A stretch of 64,000 nucleotides of DNA. Source: Quillaja saponaria (taxonomy: Eukaryota; Streptophyta; Magnoliopsida; Fabales; Quillajaceae). This document shows, one piece after another, positions 48,093 through 59,265 of this stretch. The position numbers were made by a program, and so were the translations under genes. The notes below the pieces were generated by a model that saw only the letters and a program-made list of their open reading frames with translations, was not told the DNA's origin and did no database searches. The stretch spans positions 1,860,001 to 1,924,000 of the forward strand of contig CM055611.1 in assembly GCA_029379385.1 (NCBI GenBank), read 5' to 3'. Numbering within the stretch: position 1 is the stretch's first letter; each line of letters starts with the position of its first letter.

Positions 48093-51000
48093 ATGACCTC
48101 CCCCCTACTTCTCTCTCTATAAATCCTACTCTCTTCCCTCCACTTTTCTCTACTGCCACTACATCTGCTTCCTCAGCATCTTGTTCGTACACTCCAATCT
48201 GTTTAAGATTCTCACTTTCTCAACGCTTTGGAACAAAACCCATTAGACCCTTTTGCAGGGAAACAAGCTTGTGCTCATCTGAGTGGTCAAAGAGTGTGAC
48301 GCATAGGAGAAAATTAGATCTTGAAGCTAGTGCTAATATGACCATTACTGAGGTTACTCTACAAGATGAGGAAGAGGGTCCTCCTGCTTTGTTTGAATCG
48401 GAGAACAATTCTAAGCCTCGTCGGATTGCTCTCTTTGTTGAGCCTTCTCCATTTGCGTATGTCTTTCCATTTGCTTCTTCATTGGCTGTTGTTGTTGTAA
48501 CTTGTACCTGATTTACTGTTTCAATCCTCAATTAAATGTCCAACCTTTAGAAATTACTAAGTTACAGAGTCGTCCTTTCTATTCTTGAGCTAAGCTAGCA
48601 TAGGACCACATTTTGTTTAGACTCTGCTGACGACGGTTGCCTTCCACCTTCTTATTCTTTTATCCTTTTGATTGATTTATGACTTGGTTGCCTTTGATTA
48701 ATTGCCTCTGATAGAAGGAATTCTTATTGGTTTGTGTAGCTGGTCGAGTTATTTGATATGTAAATTTGAGCTTCAAGGTACTCACTTTTTCCAACAACAT
48801 CCGGTTCTAAATTTAAAAAGAACTTAGCTATGTCTACTTCTAATTCTAGCTCAACTGGTTTCATATTTTGCCTGTATCCATTCTTCAAGACTGAGGTACG
48901 AATAGAGGTTCTTGTTACTCTATTCTCGCTCTGCAGCTGCTATTGATGTTATGTTTGGACCAGTGATCCCAACATTAACGTCATCATTTAGTCAGTTATG
49001 AATACTTATGATGTTCCTCTGGGTGATGCACATGAAAATGATCTGTATGAATGATTCCAATTGTTTTTTTCTCTTATTTAGTCAATCATCATTCTAAAAG
49101 CCTTTGGGTAAGGATTACTCTTTTTCTTGTTCAAATACTACTATCTTCTTTACTGCATAAGGTTTATATTTCCATTTTTATCCTCCTTATATATCAGAAT
49201 AAAACATTCGTGATAGAGATAGAGTTGCTACATTCATTTGATCGTATCTTTCAGAATGATTTATGTTGGGCATTTACTCCCTTCAAGAAATCATGTTCGC
49301 CGAAACTTGTGCATTCTCATAGAAATGAATTACTAATGAATTGTGTCTGCTGAAAGTTATTATCAGTTTGTAGTCTCTTCGTTCTTGAGAAATATGTACT
49401 TTCTCTTGAACTTTTGAAGTTTCTAGAAACTATAGTCAGCAACTTGGCATTTACAACTTTAATGAAGAGGAGTCATGGTAAAGAGAAAAGTTTCAAACAT
49501 AAAAATAATTTTTGGATACTGTCTTAATAGACAAAGCTTTTTTATTTTCTTAGATATCTAATAAACAATGCTTTTTCTTATGGAACGGTTAACTTTTCCT
49601 CATTTTCAATCAAAATTTTCTGTTCATTTTACAATGTTATGTTGATGGTGGTAGATAGAATGTTGGGTGTAATAATTTTGGCAGCCCTTCATTTGTGTAT
49701 CGTTGGTGTAGCAGAGAAGTTATGTATCTTGCTTTTGGTGTGGTATTCATTAAGAGATATGTTTATTTTGCAGATATGTGTCAGGATACAAAAACCGATT
49801 TCAGAATTTTATTAGATATCTACGTGAAATGGGTGACGAGGTACTTCTTTTTTTCTTTTTAATTCCTATGCATTTACTTTCTTCATCTAACTTTCTGGAT
49901 TTAATAGTAATGCCCAATTGTTCTGGGAAAAGCTAGGGTCACTTAGCTTATAGATTTATTTGTAAACATATAAGTGTGTACCATGCAAAGTCAAACCTGA
50001 GTTTCACTTATGAAATCAACCACCTTATTGAGAATGAGCATGTAGTTTCTCAGGTATTAAGATCTTGAGCAAAAGTTAGTGGAATTTGAAAATAAAATTC
50101 TTTGATGTTGATATCAATCTTCTATTTGCAATTTCTTGCGGAAGTGGCAATGTACTCTTTTCAAGTGCAAAGTTAGAATTTGATAATTAACTGCTTTTGT
50201 TTATAAAGTTGTGTTAACACAAGAAACTGATGATTGGTTTAATGTACACTGTGTAGGTATTGGTTGTGACAACACATGAAGGTGTTCCTGAAGAATTCTA
50301 TGGAGCAAAATTGATAGGATCAAGAAGGTTATAAAAATGCTTTCGTTAAATTAATAAACACATTTTTCCCTCGATAATGGCTGTTGTATACTTCTCAAAT
50401 GGTTGCTTCTTGAATGTTACAAGTTACTCCTGTAAGTTGATAGTATAGGAGTATGACCTTGAGTCTCCAAAATTAGAATCCCTTAGGTCACGTTCCTTAG
50501 TCCTCCGTGACACATAGTTGGTCTTTGTTGCACATTCCTTAGTCCTTACTAACACATTCCATTTAAAAATCGTCCTCTTGTTAGATCTTACAAGTTACAC
50601 CCATTAAAGCATACACCATGTTCCTACAGATGCATTCATTGCTACATTTATTATTCTATGTTCTGTAATAATTCTCATTTGTAATTTCTCATATAATACT
50701 ATTAAAGTTCACTTAGTAATGGTGCTCTTACTATTATTAGATATCTTTTTTGTTACTTGTACTTTTCTTATTAACTTTGCAATTTTATATAGTTTTATAA
50801 AGGGCATGATTTTCTTAACCTTGCTTTGTTCTAATGGTTTCAATAAATGGAAATTTCAGCTTCCCCTGCCCCTGGTATCAAAAGGTACCCCTCTCCTTGG
50901 CACTGAGTCCTAGAATAATTTCAGAGGTTGCACAGTTTAAGCCTGACATAATACATGCATCATCACCTGGGATAATGGTTAGTTTTTCCCCATCCTGTCT

Positions 51001-53526
51001 GCTTTGCTTTTATCTGTTCTTGGATTCTCCTCACCTTCCTCTCCATTTCATTACAGTAAATCATTATATAGTAGTTGAAGTTTATTTGCAATATATGGCT
51101 GACACTGGCTGTGTTGCAGGTTTTTGGTGCTCTTATCATTGCAAAGCTTTTGTCTGTGCCCATAGTGATGTCTTATCATACTCATGTACCAGTGTGAGTT
51201 ACATCCTGCTTGAACTATTTCTTGATATTATTTATTTATTTATTTTGCATTGCTTTGTCAGAAATTTTATATACAGCCTTGTGCTTACGCTTAAATTTCT
51301 GTTAGGATGTTTTGGTGCCAGAACTAAACCAGAAATTTAGCTAGTGCTTACTGCTGTTTCTTGTTTTAATTGCAGATACATACCAAGATACACCTTTAGT
51401 TGGCTGGTGCAACCCATGTGGATGGTCATAAGTACGTAAAGTTTTTTGATTGCATTCAAACACAATACAAATATTAAAGCATTTGTTAACTAATAAAATT
51501 AACTATTGGTTGGTTGGGATCAGAGTTTCTTCACAGAGCTGCTGATCTCACATTGGTGCCATCAGCAGCCATTGGGAGAGATCTCGAAGCATATAGGGTA
51601 ACCACAGGTGAATATATACTTGACTTATGTATTTTATTGCTTTCTATTGTAGTCAACTTACAGCACCCAAAGGAAGTATTATGGTTACATTTTTTTTCCT
51701 CAAATTACTTTTTGTTTCCTTTTTCCATGAAAGCTGTACTTTGATTTACAATATATTCCCAATCCTTGATGAAAATTGAAGTTGATGGCTCGTATATGTG
51801 TTAATGCCACAGAATGTTGATTCACTTTGTTTTTCCTTGTTGATGGCAGCTAATAAGATACGTCTTTGGAATAAGGGTGTCGATTATGAAAGTTTCCATC
51901 CACGTTACCAATCACATGAAATGCGATTAAGGCTAAGGTGGGATCTTCCCAGTATTAGTTTCTATTCTTCTGGTCTTAATGTAGAGGAATTTTCTCTTAT
52001 TCAAGTATTATTTTTTGCAGCAACGGGGAGCCGGAGAGACCCTTGATAGTCCATGTAGGACGACTTGGAGTGGAAAAGAGTTTGGATTTCTTCAAGAGGT
52101 GTGTTAATGCCATGAAACTTCAGTGTCTTGGTCACTTCTTTTGTAGTTACAAGGAGTGGTGTCAGCCTCTTTAGCTGCCAAGGACTTTTTAAAATTGAAG
52201 ATGACAAACAAGAAAGCAACAATCTCATTTTTAAGTTCCTGATTTATATATTTTGCTTATTTTTCATTGTTTTGTTGAAACCTTTCGAAGATTCTTCCTA
52301 AACAGTTCATGTTGATTTCTTTGTTATCATATGATGCATTTGCTCTTATGTCTGGCATTGTATCTGGAGCTTTCCATACTTCACAGCATTTGAAATTTGA
52401 AAGTAATGATTTGGCAGGATCATGGACAGGCTTCCTGAGGCACGAATTGCTTTTATCGGAGATGGGCCTTACAGGTAGAATACTCTACAGTCTACACGTA
52501 TTAGCTGCTTTATTTTTCTGCATGGCTGTGCTGCTAACACAGCAATCTCTCATTTTCTAGGACAATATCCGTATATTCTTTTATGTCGTACCGGACTCAA
52601 ATTAGTTCATAGAGGCTCTACCGCTCCAACCCTTTATTTCAGGGGTTCTGGGGGGTGGGGGAAAGGAGATCCATTGCTTAAATGGGGTTCTAGGAATGTT
52701 ATCAGTTGCACACTGAGCTCTATAGCCTAGTAGCCTAGAAACATTTAATCCTTTGATAAACTACAGACATTACTGTCACATCACAAGCTCCCCCTCCAAT
52801 AGCAGGAAGAAAGTAACACACTTGCCCTACTAGTTCTAGTCTAAAACCAGATGTTTCACGTTGAAGTTCTCCAATAGCAGAACAGTGAAAGTAACACCCA
52901 AATATACAGATTCTTTCTTTTGTTTTTTTGGGGTTTGGAAATTAGCTCGAGTATTATAGATCAAAAGCATATCTCTTGCAAATTCACATTAACATGGCTT
53001 CTTTATTTCCAGGGAGGAACTGGAGAAAATGTTCATTGGCATGCCTGCAATTTTCACAGGGATGCTACAAGGGGAGGAGCTCTCCCAAGCATATGCTAGT
53101 GGAGATGTTTTCGTGATGCCTTCAGAATCTGAAACACTTGGGCTTGTTGTTTTGGAGGCCATGTCTTCAGGACTCCCAGTTGTGGGAGTTCGTGCAGGTG
53201 GAATCCCAGATATAATTCCTGCTGATCAAGAGGGCAAAACCGGGTATCTCTACAGTCCTGGGGATCTTGATGATTGCTTGAGCAAATTGAAGCCCTTGTT
53301 GCACAACAAAGAACTGAGAGAAACCATGGGAAAAGCTGCACGTGAAGAAATGGAAAAGTATGACTGGAAAGCAGCCACAAAGAAGATTCGCAACGAACAA
53401 TACAATGCTGCAATTTGGTTCTGGCGAAAAAAAAGAGCAGAATTATTGGGACCCCTACAATGGCTGGCTAAACGCATATTCCCATCTTCAGAAATAAAAA
53501 CAATTGGCGATGCCCATATTTCATAG
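48093..53526 (+). CDS. SQD2: Sulfoquinovosyltransferase SQD2 (chloroplast sulfolipid synthase)
   Basis: Transfers sulfoquinovose from UDP-sulfoquinovose to diacylglycerol, the last step of SQDG synthesis, at the inner chloroplast envelope. Eleven exons: first to 48456, then 49774-49840, 50257-50327, 50860-50977, 51120-51193, 51376-51431, 51524-51607, 51850-51937, 52021-52098, 52418-52474, 53013-53526. From ATG 48338 they join in frame to 441 residues. A GT4-type glycosyltransferase is shown by ALFVEPSPFAYVSGYKNR, SYHTHVPVYIPRYTF, the sugar-binding HVGRLGVEKSLDF and the E-x7-E motif in SESETLGLVVLEAMSSG. Upstream of 48338 the same frame is open from 48101 and encodes a Ser/Thr-rich plastid transit peptide, but it has no ATG. 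The ATG at 48093 is one base out of frame across a run of six C (48100-48105). Start therefore unresolved: either an indel in the C run or initiation at 48338 without a full transit peptide. Confidence 0.92.
48117..48123 (+). promoter_or_regulatory. TATA-like motif inside the putative SQD2 transit peptide
   Basis: CTATAAATCC followed by a CT-rich zone resembles a plant TATA box with a start near 48150. If it is the true core promoter, the transcript would begin after the ATG at 48093 and the first in-frame ATG would be 48338. The same bases also read as SLSINPT in the transit peptide frame, which is more likely. Confidence 0.3.
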
Positions 53527-54544
53527 ATGCTGTGCATTCTACTGAAAATAGGGGAAAAAGAATAGACCAGTGCCAGTTGTTGTAAGATTTAATCTTGCTT
53601 TGGCCTTCAAAGGGGCTTGTATGTATGGAGCATATGCGTGATTGTTTGTATGTATTCATTTATTGTACATAATGGACCATAAAATATAGTCGCTTGTGCT
53701 GTATTTCGTGCCATTGTGATATGAAGAAATCATTTTAAATTGACACTTTTTTTGGGTACTATATTGCAGTAAGAAGTAATACAAGACATAAGTTTAAGTT
53801 ATTTGCAGAGGGGACACATGAAGCACAGTCAATGTTATTTGCAGAGATTGTAACGTTGTGATTTGGAGAAGCATAGACTTGGACAAGACACAACACCACA
53901 CGACATAACAACATAACGACACAACACACAGAGTGTAAAAATCATGCATGTTATTGTGTCAAAGAGTAGTGTCCAACTCCCTGAAAGATTTTGATCAGTT
54001 TTTGCAATTCAATATTGATAGTACTGTCAATGTTAGACATGACCCAGAACAATGCGTCTATTGAGTGCATCCCTCACAACCCAGCAGTTAACATCGACAA
54101 TTGGCTTTGGCTGTTTGTGATCTTTCTCATTAGGTCTAATTGGCTGAGCTCATCCTCATTTTGATTAGATGTGACTTAAAAAATTTCTATTATAAGATAA
54201 ACACTTTGGTGGTAGACTGCTAGATAATTAAGTAAAGTTTGGAATAAAATTCTTCAGTTTTTCAACACGTGGAAAAAGAAACCTGCCTGAAAAAATATAC
54301 AAAGCCTACGTACTGAGATAAAGTGGTAATACATATTTATAAGTGCTATTGTCCCACACCACACTACGACACTATACTCTTTTTTTTTGATGGAAAACTA
54401 TTGACACTCTTCTTAAAACCATGTGAGGTTGACCAATTCAAAACGACAGAAACCCATTTCCATCAACGTCGTGTCGTTGTGACTAGTATTGTATTGTCTC
54501 ACCAATGGACAAAGTGTAAGGAATAACAACAACGCAACCATTCC
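53527..54544. other. Convergent spacer between SQD2 and BAHD gene
   Basis: Contains both 3' untranslated regions. A run of ACAACAC/ACGACAC motifs lies at about 53890-53930, with a similar short block near 54350. No gene seen. Confidence 0.5.
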
Positions 54545-55984
54545 TCACATGGCTGCAGTTACGTACTGCATAAACTCCATATCGTTTTCAAGTCCCGCCA
54601 TTGTTTCTGGAGCTAAAACGACTTCCAGATCAACGCTTCCATCACCGTTTCGCCCTGGAAATGCTGAGATTTTACCGTCAAATTTATTTGCTTTACCACT
54701 TCGCACAGCCAAAGGTCGGCCCCACCCGAAATCATTGTCGTACATCGGAAATCTCGGAGAGCTACCCATGGTGATTGATGCACCGTCGAAGTTCCCTAGA
54801 GGAAACAACCTTGGAGCTTTCTCCCAATCCTCTACACACCGTCGCACCTTAGTGTCATCGTGCGCCACCACGTTTTTGTGAAGAAGATCCGCGCACCACC
54901 GGAGATCCCTAGACAGAATCTCACCGACTGCAGCGACAGTCGGAATGCTCTGAATCGCGTTCCCAAAGTAGTGCTGATCCATTCGCGGTTCGAGTCGGTG
55001 GCGGCAATTCACGGCCATACGAAACGTCGACGTTTTTGTTTCATCCAACTTCCTCGCACGTGTCACAGAACGCCACAGCTGAGCACAGAGTGACTGGAAC
55101 GATGAAATCTCCGCCGTCTTAAATAAGCTCTCCAAAAAAGACGTTATCTTTCCGTTATCCACAGTAACGGTTTTCCAACCGTCGTTAACTTGCTTTCCCA
55201 AAATTTCAGCTGAATCCGGAAAACCGTTACGCGCCGTTTTTTGGATCAGCCGTTCACTGTAGTTGGCTTTGAATTTCATTTTCAGAATCGCTTCTCTGCT
55301 GAAATGGAAGATTCTCTCGCGCAAAGGCTCGTCGACGGAGAAAGTAACCTTGGGACCACCGTCGGGGACCTCGAGCACCGCCAATGAGTTGAAAACGGTG
55401 TCCCGGCTGAAATTAGGAGTCTTGGATATCCTCTTAGCTCCTTTACAGATCTCGGCGAAAGTGTTGAAGAAATTCCAGAAGGATGTCCCATCGGTGACGG
55501 CGTGGTTGACGGTACAGCCGATGAAAACTCCATCTCCTAGTTCAGTGACCTGAACAGCTGCCAATGGCTTGTAGTGACCGGAATAGCTAATAGTGCCGTC
55601 GTAAGTAAAGAATTCTTTGAAGTAATCAGGGACGTAGTTGAGGGAAGGAGAGATTAGATTGTTAATTGAGAGGTGTTCAGCTTTGGCATGGATGAAATCG
55701 ACTCCGGCATCGTTGCAAAGGATGTGAACATAGCCATCTGAGTCGGTAATGAGTCGGCCAGCGAGGGCTGGAAAATGGGTCAGAGTAATGGAGAGGGAGT
55801 GTTTGAGAAAAGTGAGAAGGTCGTCAAAAGGGTAAGGAGGAGAAGCTAATAAGACACCCTTTTGGATATAATGGCATGAGAGCATGGGAAGGTCAGATAC
55901 TGAGAGTTTCAGCGTTCTAATGGTGGATTTCTGATCAGGATAGATTGTGCATTTGGAAATGAGAGTAGTAGAAGATGAAGGCAT
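54545..55984 (-). CDS. BAHD (HXXXD-type) acyltransferase
   Basis: Intronless, 479 residues, the usual BAHD length (430-480). These cytosolic enzymes transfer an acyl group from acyl-CoA to alcohols or amines of specialised metabolites. The catalytic motif NHAVTD (H161, D165) and the structural DFGWG (418-422) are both intact; the N-terminal LSCHYIQKG and FPALAGRL blocks are present. The N-terminus (SKCTIYPDQKST, LSVSDLPMLS) matches the group of uncharacterised acetyltransferases such as At3g50280 and, by gene order next to SQD2, At5g01210 (both from memory). Acyl donor and acceptor cannot be read from sequence. The coding region is more GC-rich than the flanks. Start chosen at the first ATG after a TATA box at 56076-56083. 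Confidence 0.93.
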   Translation of the reverse strand: MPSSSTTLISKCTIYPDQKSTIRTLKLSVSDLPMLSCHYIQKGVLLASPPYPFDDLLTFLKHSLSITLTHFPALAGRLITDSDGYVHILCNDAGVDFIHAKAEHLSINNLISPSLNYVPDYFKEFFTYDGTISYSGHYKPLAAVQVTELGDGVFIGCTVNHAVTDGTSFWNFFNTFAEICKGAKRISKTPNFSRDTVFNSLAVLEVPDGGPKVTFSVDEPLRERIFHFSREAILKMKFKANYSERLIQKTARNGFPDSAEILGKQVNDGWKTVTVDNGKITSFLESLFKTAEISSFQSLCAQLWRSVTRARKLDETKTSTFRMAVNCRHRLEPRMDQHYFGNAIQSIPTVAAVGEILSRDLRWCADLLHKNVVAHDDTKVRRCVEDWEKAPRLFPLGNFDGASITMGSSPRFPMYDNDFGWGRPLAVRSGKANKFDGKISAFPGRNGDGSVDLEVVLAPETMAGLENDMEFMQYVTAAM

Positions 55985-56075
55985 GTTTAGTGTTTGAGAA
56001 AATGCCTGTGTGAAGTATTGCTTTCTTTGAGAAATTTAATGGGCTCTATATTGAGATGGAGTGGTCAAGGGGGGT

Positions 56076-56083
56076 TATATATA
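56076..56083 (-). promoter_or_regulatory. TATA box of BAHD gene
   Basis: TATATATA on the minus strand, about 92 bases upstream of the ATG at 55984, within a C-rich context (CCCCTATATATAACCCC-like). Confidence 0.65.
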
Positions 56084-58139
56084 GGGAGAGGTGGGGGGGT
56101 TGGATTCATGCATTCACTAGAACTTGGAATGTATGGTTAACAGTTTCATGGTAGGTAATGCCGCTGTCTTTTTATTTTATTTTATTAGTATAACATAAAT
56201 ATAATAATAAAGGGGTACTATACCCATTTCTTGAGAAATTTATGAGAGATAGAGAGAGGGAAATGATGACGTGGGTAGGAGACTGTTGCATGAGGAAGAC
56301 ACCTGGAGAAAAATAGTGATTGTTTGATCAGAAAATGTGGTTTTGGAGTTTGTGCATTTCTTCTTACCTTTTCAATTCTATTAGATCAAGAGATACTCTG
56401 TAAGATTCAGAAAGAGATGAAAAAGAAAAGATACCAGAGAAACTGATCAGCCATGATTTCCCTGCGTATCAGAAGGAATGGGTATTAATTCTTAAGCTCC
56501 CTAGAGATCTTGACCTGCTTGCTTCTTTTGTCTTGATTTTTACACACAAATCTCTTAAAAGTAGTATATATATTATATAATCAAAAGTCATGTGCCAAGA
56601 TCTTAGGACTCATATCTATATAATTATTCTCTTTTACTTAATCAATTGGGCAATTATAGTATGATATATTCATGGTCTTCTTTTTGATATTTGATTGTAT
56701 AGATATGAGATATTGAAATCTGTGGTAGATTTCTTGTGCTCCAAATGGGTGGTATAAAAGAGAGAGCACTGAAATAAGTGGCATGGTGTTGTATTGTCAT
56801 TGTTATGCCTTGAATGTGTAATAAGCTGTCAGTTTTATACATTTAAAAATAGCAGTCTGTGAGAAAAAGGTTGTGGATAAATTTTCTTAAAGTTGTTCGC
56901 AATTTGATTCCCGGTTCAAATTTTTAGATTATGTTGAAATCAAAATTTAATTTCGGTTAGTTAAAAATTAAGTATTCTTAATAAAAAAATAGCTCTTTCA
57001 AGGACCAAATTTAATCTTAATAAAATTTAAGATCAACATATTTACAAAAAAGTTGAACTCGAATCGAATCTTTAACAAGCTTATTAACAACAAAAAACTA
57101 TAATCATTTACACCCGACCTCCTAATGCTATAAGTCTATCATTTTATTAATTTTTTATTTGGTTTACAAGAATTGAAATTAGTATAGAGTCTATATTCAA
57201 TTAATTAATGAATCATGAATATAACAATTCTAAATAAAACTCCTCATGTTTAACTATTACATTGTCCACTTGTGATGATCAATCTTTAATTAATTTCAGA
57301 TATCTATTAATTATCATCACCCATTGGCCTACATTTAGGGCATTGATACTGACATTTTGGACCTAAGTATGAGTTGAAGCAGGGGCATTTTGGTTTGCAA
57401 ATTAAATCATTATACAACTCAAGACTGTACAATCTTTTTGTTTAAATTTAATCTTACTTTGTCTTCTTGTATTACGTGTATGCAACTTATAGAAAGCCTA
57501 ATTCATCCTAATCTATAATTTAAATAGTGATTCTCTTAATTTATAGCCAGCCCTCTAGCTGGATAAGAATTAGTTAGTCATGATGCAAGCTAAACGTTGA
57601 CATATAATTTCAAAAGGAAAAAAAAAAAAAAAGTAGTTAATTTGGGGAAAAAATACAATTTTGCAAAAAACCATGGATCTTAAAAAAAAAAATCCTTATA
57701 TTATATACTAGTACAAAACGACAGAAGGAAACATCTTTGACACATGCACACCTCACATTTATATGGCATGTGATAATTTCAGAATGTTCTTAGAAAGCCC
57801 TTTTAATTAAACCATCATGCTTCTTAATTTCACATAATTATCTTGTCCTTTGTACCAACAGTCAATGGCCGAATTGATTTGACTCCAAGCCTCCAATGGA
57901 TGCATTTTCATGTTAAACGTGACCCAAATATATTTTGCTCACAAAGATCAGTACTATATCAACAATCCCAATTTTGTTTCTATTAGGAAAAGCAACGAAG
58001 TCATTAACCTTATTTAGTTTCCTTCATGGTTGCAACATATTGTAAATCTATAGGCACATATAATGGGTCATGATTCACTCATTTAAACCACATTATATTT
58101 AAATTTAAAATTTGAATAAGTAATAGCCTTAAAATCAAT
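56084..58139. other. BAHD upstream region and AT-rich spacer
   Basis: The first few hundred bases are BAHD promoter; beyond that no gene or clear repeat is seen. Confidence 0.5.
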
Positions 58140-59265
58140 GAGGTAGCTGCCATAATTAACATAATAATACTCATTAAAAGAGTCGTTGTTACTAAATTAA
58201 ACAAGTGTTCCTTATGTTATATTGTAGAGATAAATGATATTAAGAGTGATATGATAAGAATGTCAAGGGGGTCACCCTTTCATCTCCAAATGTTGATGTA
58301 AATAAACAAGATTTTTACAAAAGATACAACAATTTAACTCATATTCTTTTTTTTTTTTTTGTTATTAGTCATTTCTTTATATTGTTTGCTAACTTTATCA
58401 TAATTCACAATTTGATACCATAATAGTACTCACTGAAAAGAGACTGTGTTAATAAATCAAACTATTGTTTCTTATGTTACATTTTAGGGGTAAATGATAT
58501 TAAGAACAGGATTTGTCAACCAATCCGGGGAAGACATATGGCATTCAAGAAAGCATTTGACCATAGATGTTGACATTTGACTATTAACGAGGCCCCTGAC
58601 ACGTGTTATCTTCTCATTGGTTCCCAAAGCGTATAAATATATATAAACAAAACTTTTCAAGGTGCATCTATTTGACTATTATTATTTTATTATTATCAAT
58701 ATTTTTTTTTTCTAATATTTGACACTTTAGCATTGGAGTGATCCTAGATAATTAGTCCCAGACCTGATCTAACATCTATAGAAATAAACAAGACTTTTCA
58801 AAGAGATACAACAATCTGACTGCTATTCTTTGTTTTTGTGATTAGTCTTTTCTTTATATTGTTTGCTGACTTTATCATAATTCACAATTTGATACCATAA
58901 TAGTACTCAATGAAAAGAGGCGGTGTAATAAATCAAACGATTGTTTCTTGGTTTCTTATGTTACTTTTTAGGGGTAAATGATATTAAGAACAGGATTTGT
59001 CAACCAATCCTGTGAAGACATATGGCATTCAAGAAAGCATTTGACCATAGTTGTTGACATTTGACTATAAAGAAGGCCCGTGACACGTGTTGTCCTCTTA
59101 TTGGTTCTCAAAACGTATATATATATATATGTAAACAAAACTTTTTAAGGTGCATCCATTTGACTATTATTATTTTATTATTATCAATATTTTCTTTCTA
59201 GTATTTGATGACTTTAGCATCGGAATGATCTCAGATAATTAGTGTCGAACCTGATCTAATTTCTA
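58140..59265. repeat. Tandem duplication (~484 bp) of promoter-like DNA
   Basis: Two full units, 58300-58781 and 58782-59265, roughly 90 percent alike by eye; a third, more diverged partial unit lies at about 58140-58299. Each full unit carries, in the same order, W-box cores (TTGACC, TTGACA, TTGACT), a G-box CACGTG (58600-58605 and 59084-59089), an ATTGG (inverse CCAAT) and a TATA-like AT run (from about 58631 and 59116). No coding frame follows either unit. Confidence 0.8.

Noticed and set aside
53096..53537. Several minus-strand frames under the last SQD2 exon
   Set aside because: Shadows of the true coding exon; the plus strand has the glycosyltransferase motifs.
53890..53935. ACAACAC/ACGACAC repeats considered as a CRISPR-like or satellite array
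   Set aside because: Short irregular simple sequence without constant spacing; no CRISPR would be expected in a plant nuclear genome.
55263..55553. Plus-strand frames across the BAHD gene
   Set aside because: Antisense shadows of a GC-rich coding region with intact catalytic motifs on the minus strand.
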